A stretch of DNA of 26,923 bases, from positions 1 to 26,923 of the forward strand of contig CALSCR010002489.1 in assembly GCA_943704495.1 (NCBI GenBank), given 5' to 3'. The notes beneath the pieces were generated by a model. That model saw only the letters and a list, made by a program, of their open reading frames with translations, made no database searches and was not told the DNA's origin. Positions within the stretch are counted from its first letter, which is position 1, and each line of letters begins with the position of its first letter. The position numbers were made by a program, and so were the translations under genes. This stretch comes from Pigoraptor chileana (lineage: Eukaryota > Opisthokonta > Filasterea). Shown here piece by piece: positions 18,607 to 26,923 of this stretch.

Positions 18607-20419
18607 ATGTGCAGCATAGAAGACGACGAAGAGAGACACGCGGCCCCTGGCGTTACCTCTGACTTTGGCATCCTTTCGCTCGAGGACGAGTGGCAGCGCA
18701 CTCAAGTGGGCGATGCACACGGCGGCGCCGCGCACCAGGAACCTGCCACGCTAGCCTCTGATACGGCGGCCCCGGCAGCCTCCCACGTTGAGAAATTATG
18801 CGCGCAGAGGGCGTGTGTGCGGTGCGGGTTGCCGCCGGCTGTGCGGTTACGCGACCGTGACGTCTTTTGCAGAAAGTGCTTCACCGAGTCCTTTGTTCAT
18901 CGGTTCCGCGCACAACTGGGAAAAACACGCGCAATCAAACCATCCGACAGTGTGAGTTTATCCTTTTATTTTGTGTTTTAAGTGAGTGTGTACTCTGTTG
19001 AAGTGTCCGTTTTACTGCGAAAGTTCGGGCTGTTGGAAGAGAGCTGAGGATCGCTATACTTTCCTTCCCATTTCGCCGAGTCAGGTGATGTTGGCGTTGT
19101 CGGGAGGACCGGCGTCCAGCGCCTTGGTTCGCCTTTTCGTCGACAGCTATGTGCGTGATTGCGCAACCGTGTTGGGGGATGATTCTGCTGGCGGGATGCG
19201 CGCGAGAGGCGAGCGTCGCATCCGCAACAAACGCACCGTCATTGTGCACATTGACGAAAGCGTAGTGTTGGGTTTGTCGTCTGCAGAACAAGATGCGGTT
19301 CGTTGCCACATGGACAGCGTGGCAGCAGAGTGCGGTGTTGCTGTGCCCATCCGCATTGTAGACATATGTGAGGCGTTTGCTGGTGGTGACGGATCCGTGC
19401 GTCCGCTGAGTGTGGAGTCAGCCGCCAGCAGCGACTCGGCCGATGGATTTCGCATTGCGTTGAATGAAGGGGCCCCGTGCATCAGCTACACCGAGCATAA
19501 CAGCGGCGATGCAAGTGCATCCGCAGTGGCCACACAGCGTCTCTGTGCATTCCTGGACTCTCTATCCTCGCTAAGCGCGCGCGAAGACGCTTTGCGAATA
19601 CTGCGATGGCAGCTAATCGCCCGCGTCGCCCAGCAAGAAGGGTGTGGTGTTGTGGTTGCGGGTGACTCTGCGTCAGTGCTCTCTGTGCGCATGCTGGCAT
19701 CGATAGCCAAGGGAAGGGGTGCGTCGCTGTCGCAGGAGACGGGATTTGTGGATGACCGCTACGCTGCGCTGAGCGTCAAAGTCATCCGTCCCCTCCGCAG
19801 TATGCTTGCAAAGGAAATTGCCATCTACAACCGATTCGCCGGCGTCGAGGCGATCGCTGTGCGGCAGTGGTCCACGTGCGCGTTGCCTAGGGCGAGCATT
19901 GATACGCTTACCGAAGCCTTCGTTGTGGGCCTGCAGAGCGCCTTTAAATCCACCGAAAACACTGTTCTTGCGACTGCGGATAAGTTAGCTTCCGAGCGCA
20001 ACGGCTCTGCCAATGCATTGATGCTGCGGTGTGCCCTCTGCTCCGCGTCGATGAGCGTCCGCCCAATCAATGCAGCAGCTGCCGACCGTCACGGATTATC
20101 CAGATCATCTTCATCTCGGCCTTGCGGTGATGGTACGGCGCCGTTGTCTTCGTGTGGTGACTGTTCCTGCGACTCGGATAATGCCCGCGAACAACAACAG
20201 GGTGTCGGCTTAGCAGACGACGATGCCTCTGCGCTTGTCTGCCGGGGCTGCCGCACCATTCTGAGAGAGGTGAAGCCAGGTGCACATCCGCAGCTACCAG
20301 TCTTTGTGGCGGAGGGCGCGCTGGCCGTGCACGCTGAACTGAGGCGCTCTGTGTTGCGCACAGAGATTGCCGACTTCCTCCTCTCTGATGATGACGAGCC
20401 CGAGAAGAATGTACTTTGA
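18607..20419 (+). CDS. CTU2: CTU2/NCS2 cytosolic tRNA 2-thiolation subunit, 2 exons
   Basis: Exons 18607-18951 and 19085-20419 (133-bp intron, phase 0) give 559 aa. The N-terminal zinc-type cysteines are C70, C73, C88 and C91 in ACVRCG...VFCRKCF. The sequence then runs FRAQLGK and, across the intron, VMLALSGGPASSALV, the P-loop-like motif of the NCS2 branch (SGGPASS at 121-127). The C-terminal part has further CxxC pairs (431/434, 501/504) and the closing helix LRTEIADFLLSDDDE typical of the family. CTU2 pairs with CTU1/NCS6 to thiolate U34 of tRNA Lys, Glu and Gln, using sulfur carried by URM1, whose gene is immediately upstream on the other strand. The protein is somewhat longer than human CTU2 because of Ser/Asp-rich insertions, one with a CGDC near residue 472. 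CTU1 is not in the window. Confidence 0.93.
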
Positions 20420-20564
20420 GTGCGCAATCGGCATATGCAATACAGCTCTTTATATCAAAAATTGCAATGCGGAGTGTTCACCGCCTGTGTCTTTGCTCCG
20501 AGAAAGACGAGGCAGGGATGCCGCACATAGCCTTAAAAGGACATCCAAGGACAGTCGAGGATAT

Positions 20565-22689
20565 CTACCCCTCCTGGCCAAATTCCTCCGTGAACTTAAT
20601 TTGCTTTGTGAGATCTTCCGCGTTGACCGACGCCTTCACTGACGTGAGAGACCTGAGCATGTCTTGCTACGCGTCTCAATAGCGCGGTCAAGGCATCATA
20701 GAAACGAGGTAAATGCATACGCGAAGGAATTTACGTGTACAGCAACACAAACACACACACACACACATATGTATGCATACATATTGAAAAATTCGCCATT
20801 ATACCGAATGAAGAAATCAGTGGGAGCATACTGTGGCTACAGCGCACTAAACGTATAAGGGGCCAACGGCAAGGCACCCACTACATAGACAGACCCTGCC
20901 CTATCACAATGACGGCCCCAACACAACCATCCAACAGCCACATACACCCAAGTAGGCGCTGCATTCCCACATCAACGGCCACAAAGTAGAGCATTACGCC
21001 ACCAGTCCCCGCCACCAACCCCGCCACCCACCATAGTAACAACGGGCTCCTTAAGCTTGTCTCCAGGCACATCCATCCAGCTCATTTCCTTAGCCTCAGG
21101 GTCGCCGGGTGAGCATGGCATCCAAAGATCGTCGACCTCCATGGTCGGGTCAGTCGGCGACTTACCGCGCGTCTGCACCATCACAAGAAGCGTAATGGAT
21201 GATGGGCAATGAGTGGTCCATACTGCCCAGAAATATAATCCAATCAAAAATGCAAGTAAAGACAAGAGTGACATGTGCGTAGCGAGCTCATTCACACTGG
21301 TCCACTGAAGTGCAATTCCACACAATTTCATACAATGCATACAATTTCATACAATTGCATACAATTTCATACATGGACACCCATGCTTCTGGGCAAGGAT
21401 GATGTGAATCAATTCGCGGCAGGGAATCATCACGTGATGCCTGATTTACTGACTGAGGTAACAATGCCGACTGCGCCCAGCAAAATTACATATAGGTTCC
21501 AGCATGAATAGGACCGCGCATCCCAAGGACAGAACGGAGCCGCATCAGTGAGCGGGAGCATAAAGCGCGATACTCACCAGCTTAAAATGAGTGGCCATTT
21601 GCACCTTCCGCACGGGCTGCATGAGAGCATCACGCACCACGATGCCAACATCCGCGCCAGAATACCTGCATCCGCCAAGAAAACAGGTCGTAGGAAAAAA
21701 CGTTGTTACAGTGGGAGTAACAAACATATCAGCTGCACACAACACCATCGACAACAATCAACACCACTCAGAACAATATAACACCACTCAGAACAATATA
21801 ACACCACTCAGAACAATATAACACCACTCAGAACAATATAATACCACTCACAACAACAACCCAACGCCACCTCAGAACAACGCATATACAATCCACAGCA
21901 TTCGAACATATAAAAACTCACAACGATGCAACACGACTCATAAAAAATATTAAGCATTCAGAACCACACAACACCACTCACAACAATAACATTCCATTCA
22001 CACAGCACAACAATACAACATCAGTCACAATCATACCACACAATCAAAAAACACACCCCATAACAGATCAGAAGCAGTGCAATATGCAATACAAGACGGC
22101 CCGATGACTTGCTGCTGACGAAAGCCCCTTTCCCATATAAAAACCAAACGTGGCCGTAACCCCCTTCATCTCGCCCTGAACTGTGACAGCCCCAATACCG
22201 AGTCACAAGTTACATACCCCTGCGACCGACGGCCGAGCTCTTTGAAGTCGGCCTGTGTAAGCGTGTTTGGAGTCTTCCCTATGTTCAGGCGGAACATTTC
22301 GGCGCGCGCGTTTTCTTCAGGCAGCGGAATGTATATGCGCTTCTCAAATCTGCACATCGTGCAATTGTGCGTGCGAATATGCATGCAAGTGCGTACACGG
22401 ATGGGCGTTTCAGGATCGTCGGTAAATGGAAGATTACGTAAGGATGAAGAAGCGCAATCAAACAGCGCTACTGCGGCACAAAAAGGAAAAACCCACCGAC
22501 GACGTATGGCGCTATCAAGGCTCCACGGAATATTAGTTGCGCCCAAAACTAAAATGCCATTGTTATCCTGACCGACCCCTGCAACCGCACGACAGGTTCA
22601 GAGGGCGGCGGCATGGTGGTGGTAAGTACAGCAATACAAAGTCAGCTCAGTCGCCACAAAGCTTTAGAGATCGTCCCTTCTGCGCGCGC

Positions 22690-22759
<70 letters not shown>

Positions 22760-24225
22760 GCGTGCGTGTGCGTGTGTGTGTGTGTGCGTGTGTGCGTGCG
22801 TGTGTGTGCGTGCGTGTGTTGTGTTTGTGCGTGTGTGTGTCTGTGAGTGCGTGTGTGTGCGTGTGTGCGTGCGTGTGGGTGTGCGTGCGTGTGTTTGTAT
22901 TTGTGTTTGTGTGTGTGTGTGTGTGTGCGTGCGTGCGTGTGTGTGCGTGCGTGTGTTTGTGTTTGTGTTTGTGTTTGTGTGTATGTGTGTGTGTGTGTGT
23001 GTCTGTCTGTGTGTGTGTGTGTGTGTGTGAGGGATGCACATCAAAGCCGAAACATCGGTACCCACCGTTCATCTGGACAAGAAACTCAGTCTTTATGCGT
23101 CTCGCAGACTCGCTCTCATTTTCACTGCGTGCGCCACACAGGGAGTCCACCTCATCCACAAAAATAATGGCGGGCTTGTTTTCCCGCGCTAATTCAAACA
23201 GCTGCTTCACGAGGCGCTCGCTCTCTCCAAGCCACTTTGATACAAGGTCTGACGATGAAATCGAGAAGAACGTCGAGTTGGCTTCGGTTGCGACGGCTTT
23301 CGCCAGAAATGACTTGCCGGTACCAGGGGGTCCGTAGAGCAGGATGCCCCGCCACGGAACACGCTTGTCGGTGAAGAGATGCGGGAATTTGATAGGGAGA
23401 ATGACAGCCTCCTTCAGCGCTTCCTTGGCCTGCTCAAGGCCCGCGACGTCACTCCACTTGACGTTGGGCTTTTCTTGCACAATGGCCGCTGCGAGCATGT
23501 GAATAATCGAGGGGCAGAGACGAGGATCATCAGCATCACATCACACACTTTCTACCAGTTACAGCCAGTATATTCTGCAATGTAATCATGGGGCACATGT
23601 CATTTTTATCTCACATTGGAGTGCTCCGCGCAGCTTCTTTTTTTCCGGGTCGTCCTCATCTTCGTCCTCGTCGTCTGTCTTGGATCCCTTTTTGCCGCCG
23701 CTGCCTCCCGTGCCACCACCACCCTCCGGCACTGCTTTCTTCTTTTTGTCTCCAGATGCAAGAAACTGGCATCCACAAGTAATAATGTAAAGGTTACCAC
23801 CGGCGGCAAACCAGGCCGACAATGACTCACGGAAAGTGCGGAAGGTGAAGGCGGCCCACATACCTTCTTCAGCTTCTCTGCCCTCTCAAAATACTGCGCG
23901 CACTTGTCCCGGATGGCCTGCTTGCTGCGGTCATTCTTCTCGTACTTGAGCGCCGTCATAAAATACTCGAGCGAGTGCATATAGAGTCGCAAGGCCTCCT
24001 CGTAGTTTTGCTTCTGGTCTTCCTGCGTCGCTTGTGTCACAAGCTCGATGGCTTTCTGTAAAACGAACAAATTGAGTAACCGTCCAAGCCAGAAAATATG
24101 AGTCCACGGTTGTGACAATATATATGGTACGCGCGAATTTAGATTACAGGCAAGTAAACAATGGAATTCACGCCGAATGACAGATCTTGGAAAGTACACA
24201 CCTGCAAGAAGTTGCAGTCCGCCAT
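20565..24225 (-). CDS. VPS4: VPS4 AAA ATPase (ESCRT-III disassembly), 9 exons
   Basis: Exons 24225-24202, 24055-23864, 23765-23615, 23488-23066, 22578-22497, 22349-22218, 21665-21578, 21172-21032 and 20666-20565 sum to 1335 nt, or 444 aa, the length of human VPS4B. The MIT domain is residues 5-72 ([29 protein letters not shown]). A Gly/Lys/Asp-rich linker follows (73-122). The AAA core has [15 protein letters not shown], Walker A GPPGTGKS at 175-182, pore residues KWLGES, Walker B IIFVDEVD with catalytic E235, [19 protein letters not shown] with the arginine fingers, and [20 protein letters not shown]. The beta domain has [20 protein letters not shown], and the last helix ends FTEEFGQEG. It remodels ESCRT-III filaments at endosomes, in cytokinesis and in membrane repair. 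The 24-nt first exon encodes MADCNFLQ. Its stop lies 145 bp from the stop of the convergent CTU2. Confidence 0.97.
21318..21373. repeat. CATACAATTT short tandem repeat in VPS4 intron 7
   Basis: Alternating CATACAATTT, ATGCATACAATTT and TTGCATACAATTT units repeat about five times with a 10- or 20-bp period, within intron 7 (21173-21577). It is an ordinary small satellite with no evident function. Confidence 0.85.
21761..21840. repeat. 20-bp minisatellite in VPS4 intron 6, four exact copies
   Basis: Four identical copies of ACACCACTCAGAACAATATA stand head to tail. Degenerate copies of the ACACCACTCA..AACAA theme extend on both sides from about 21738 to 21985. It occupies much of intron 6 (21666-22217). 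The identity of the central copies suggests recent expansion. Confidence 0.95.
22682..23032. repeat. (CG)n(GT)n microsatellite in VPS4 intron 4
   Basis: About 350 bp of GT and GTGC repeats begin with a CGCGCGCGCG block. The tract sits in intron 4 (22579-23065), about 35 bases from the exon 4 donor GTGGGT. It yields spurious frames of Cys-Val or His-Thr repeats on both strands. The VPS4 transcript is CA-rich here. Confidence 0.97.
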
Positions 24226-24950
24226 CCCCCACGACGCCACTAACGGGCAGCACTCGATGTATATGAATGTGACTTGGAGGGTGAAACAAACCAAAATAAC
24301 ATGAACGGACTTGTACAAACGGACCCTGCAGGCATTCTAAAGGGATGCGGCAATTCTGCCTGCAACTAATACTGTAACCGAAGCGGAACTGTGCACACCT
24401 CCATCGCCACAACCTTTTAGTTGATGCGTCGAGCGGATTAATGTGGAATTGCATCCGAAACCGACCCACAATGAGAGTCGCCTCCAAATGTAAGCACCAG
24501 AAAGTGTACGTAAGGACCAATGGGTGGCTGGATCACGTGATCAGGTACACCCACAGCCGAGGGTACTACTAAGGGTTCTCGTAATCATAATATTATGAGA
24601 ACCCTTTACCCGAGGCTATGACGGAGCTGCGGGCTTGTCACGTGCCGTCGACGGTCACAAATAAGTTTGAACAATCGCCCAAAAATTGTCGACGAACTTA
24701 CTTATCGCTATACATGCGGGCGAAATGTAATATCCGTCAGTAGTCGCTTTTATCAGTGAACTATGCCAAAAAAAGATGCGACAGTTCTCACAGATACCTA
24801 ATATGGTAGTATTCATACGCCCTACCCGCGTCACTACACTGTCACGAGTCTGGTAGGCACGTGATACAGCGTGCTGATGGTAGGCACGTGATATACAGGT
24901 TGGAACCAAACCCTCACCCTAACACGCGTTCTACTGATTTGGGGGCATGT
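24226..24950. promoter_or_regulatory. VPS4 upstream region with CACGTG sites, a foldback and direct repeats
   Basis: No gene was seen. CACGTG occurs at 24534 (within the 12-bp palindrome GATCACGTGATC), 24639, 24858 and 24885. The last two are inside 16-bp direct repeats TGGTAGGCACGTGATA at 24851-24866 and 24878-24893. A near-perfect hairpin lies at 24571-24606. These are candidate control sites of VPS4 or parts of subtelomeric repeats. Confidence 0.5.
24571..24606. repeat. Foldback (inverted repeat), 15-bp arms
   Basis: The left arm AAGGGTTCTCGTAAT (24571-24585) pairs with the right arm ATTATGAGAACCCTT (24592-24606) at 14 of 15 positions around a 6-base loop. The symmetry continues imperfectly outward (GCCGAGGGTA against TACCCGAGGC). 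A diverged relative is at 15502-15524. Confidence 0.85.
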
Positions 24951-26847
24951 ATGTGCCTAAGGCAGTAATGGCCATCTAATTAGTTGGGCCCACGGCCACT
25001 GCCGCGCCGCGCGTCCGGTCCGGGAATTCGGGCCCGGCGGGGTATTTTGCCGACGGCCGGCACGTGGCGGATCAGATTCCTGGGGTGCCATTGCCGGTTG
25101 GTGCAGCCGCACGCGGGTAGGGTCTCCACTGACGGAGCCCAGTAAGGACCTGCCGGCGACCGACCCGGCAGTGCGTTTCAGCAACGAAAACGTTCGTCTC
25201 CGGCACAGCGCTCACTTATCTTCACCCAGTCGCATCTGCTCGAAACGGTTCGAAAAATAACGGTCAACAACAACGATCGCGGCCGTCCCAGCGGCCGGCC
25301 CGCGGGCCCGGGCGGCGGACAGCAATGAGGTAGCGGATGGAACGGGGCGCTTCTGATAGAACAATAGAGAACACCACGCCCAAAGCCGGGATCGACTGTT
25401 GTCCCGACTCATACCGGCCGTACTGCCGGGTTACTGGCAAACTTCAGAGATGGTCCGTAATCAGATTCATCAAACCGGCATACGTTTAAGATAACAAGTC
25501 CGCACTGATTGTACAATCAGTTTTGATATCGCGGCCGGCGGTAGTCGGGCCGGCTGGCACCCGCACTACTGATATACCCATTGGCACCGAGACTCTCAGA
25601 TCAAGGCACACATCCGGTGGCCGCACGCGCCGGCACACACACAGATCACACACACACGTGTGACCGCGTTGCACACGTCGTACCGAACCGGGAGAATCGA
25701 ACGCCGATCACCTCACACACTGAACACAGTCATGACTGACACAGTCATGAAGACAACGTTAGCCCATCAGGCTGAAACACACAATGAAATAAACAACACA
25801 CTACTTACGCCACCGGCTCACCCGCATTGCGGCCCCCGTGCCACTTTCCCACGGCTCCTCCGAGATTCGTGGGGAAAGAGTCTGCGCCGAATACTGACCA
25901 CATTAGGCCGCCACGTTATCGCTTCATATTGCTCGTCCCCCCGGCCGCGCCGGTTCCGGCAGTGCCGGCCCGGGTCAGAGCACAATCACCACGCCCCGCG
26001 CCGTCTCTTCGTCCATTGGTCATTAACCACTGGCACACTCCGTTCTCAGCTGTTCCACCTGCTTGCTCCGCCGGCCATTATGTGAGCAATGGTACTCCGG
26101 CGAAGATGTAGTTGTCGGAAACACAAAGTCGTTACCGCATTCATATCCCAAGAGGGCAGCCGCCGGCCGCCGGGCCGAGCCGAGCCAGTTACGGGCATTT
26201 TGGCGCTAGACGTCACGTGATCTGATGAACAGAGTTGTGTCTCACAAGCATGGTTCGTGCTTATTTCTTTGCAAAAGAAGGTTTTACTGCAACAATTCCA
26301 GTTGCGGCATTTCGTAGAATGATAATTAAGTCGTATGGCATGTTTATTTTCGCACAAGCAGCACAAAATTGAGGAAAATAGACAAGTTTAAGGCGGCAAT
26401 AAAACCGCCATATATAACGGCCAGTTTTCAGCAACATTGCCCATTTTAGGCCCACCGCGAACCTTCAAAACGGCCATCGGCCGTACAAGCCGGCATTGAT
26501 ACATGCCTGCCTGTTGTAACGTTGCAAGAGAAACATGCATGAAGTGTCGTTGGAAACAAAAATTTACCGAGACAAGCGGCACGGAAGCTGTGCAAACATG
26601 CATTGAGATAAAGTACAGAATTAAACTTCCCTTTGACTGCTCAATATTTCTCAACGGAATACAAGATTGAAGTCAAATACAAAAGAAAAAAACAATATCG
26701 CTCATGTATCGCTCATACACACACCCTCAGGCATAAGCACAAAATGCAAATAACGCACATTCAAATTACAGATGCGATGAACAGAGACAAACACACAACG
26801 GAACATGTAGCACAGCCGGCCTAACTGAAAAACATACTTTCACACAA
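24951..26847. other. Subtelomeric region, GC-rich then AT-rich, no gene seen
   Basis: From about 24980 to 26200 the sequence is GC- and CpG-rich, with many CCGG, GGCCGGC and CGGCCG words and CACGTG at 25061, 25655 and 26214. From 26220 to 26840 it becomes AT-rich, with two small hairpins at 26392-26409 and 26470-26484. Open frames here overlap on both strands, lack conserved motifs and look like products of base composition. No repeat family or mobile element was recognised. The block forms the spacer between the last gene and the telomere. Confidence 0.6.
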
Positions 26848-26923
26848 GGGTTAGGGTTAGGGTTAGGGTTAGGGTTAGGGTTAGGGTTAGGGTTAGGGTT
26901 AGGGTTAGGGTTAGGGTTAGGGT
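26848..26923 (+). repeat. Telomere, (TTAGGG)n
   Basis: About twelve exact TTAGGG units follow an initial GGG and run to the last base. The G-rich strand points to the end, as in a right-hand chromosome terminus. TTAGGG is the animal, fungal, amoebozoan and trypanosomatid type and differs from the TTTAGGG of most plants and apicomplexans. The array is cut by the window or assembly end, so its true length is unknown. Confidence 0.98.

Noticed and set aside
18607-20419. CTU1/NCS6 or TtcA-type thiolase instead of CTU2
   Set aside because: The loop is SGGPASS, not SGGxDS, and the C-terminal IADFLLSDDDE helix with late CxxC pairs fits CTU2.
22537-23498. Long open frames of Cys-Val or His-Thr repeats on both strands
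   Set aside because: They are translations of the (GT)n tract in VPS4 intron 4. Only 23066-23488 (minus) is real exon.
24985-25330. GC-rich block as a piece of rDNA
   Set aside because: No recognisable conserved rRNA segment was seen in it on either strand.
25660-26111. Overlapping 94- and 141-codon frames in the subtelomere
   Set aside because: Pro/Arg-rich products in two overlapping frames are what GC-rich DNA gives by chance; no motif was recognised.

Overview
The window is the right-hand end of a eukaryotic chromosome. It finishes in about 12 head-to-tail TTAGGG units (26848-26923) whose G-rich strand runs towards the end, as at a true telomere. Seven protein genes could be modelled, with 33 complete spliceosomal introns between them, so the source is an intron-rich unicellular eukaryote. 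TTAGGG telomeres, a NOL7-type nucleolar protein and an MFSD14-type transporter fit an opisthokont-side protist (for example a unicellular holozoan). That placement is inference; the species was not identified.

Layout, left to right. 93-6283 (-): UTP13/TBL3, a tandem WD40 protein of the small-subunit processome, in 17 visible exons; its last coding part lies left of the window. 6284-7305: AT-rich divergent promoter with four CACGTG sites. 7306-8643 (+): a small protein with a TFIIS N-terminal-type domain. 9336-10172 (-): a serine-rich protein of unknown function, convergent with the previous gene. 10511-11533 (+): a single-exon NOL7-like nucleolar protein, divergent from the serine-rich gene. 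12749-14982 (+): an MFSD14/HIAT1-type major facilitator in four exons. 14983-16259: no gene seen. 16260-18054 (-): URM1, the ubiquitin-like sulfur carrier, in three exons. 18607-20419 (+): CTU2/NCS2, the tRNA 2-thiolation subunit, divergent from URM1. 20565-24225 (-): VPS4, the ESCRT-III AAA ATPase, in nine exons. 24226-26847: gene-free subtelomere, GC- and CCGG-rich for its first 1.2 kb, then the telomere.

How the genes relate. URM1 and CTU2 act in the same pathway (2-thiolation of wobble uridine U34 in tRNA) and sit head to head over a 552-bp shared promoter that carries a repeated TCACGTGCCCAC motif. UTP13 and the NOL7-like protein both belong to 18S rRNA/small-subunit biogenesis and lie 4.2 kb apart. 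The remaining genes show no common pathway.

Non-coding structure. Many introns are loaded with (CA/TG)n or with minisatellites. Splice donors favour G at position +3 (22 of 33 modelled introns). The hexamer CACGTG occurs about 29 times, roughly four times the random expectation, in promoters and introns alike. No transposon, virus-like element, rRNA, tRNA or CRISPR array was recognised. All exon boundaries were inferred by reading frame, GT-AG ends and remembered family sequences, not from transcripts.
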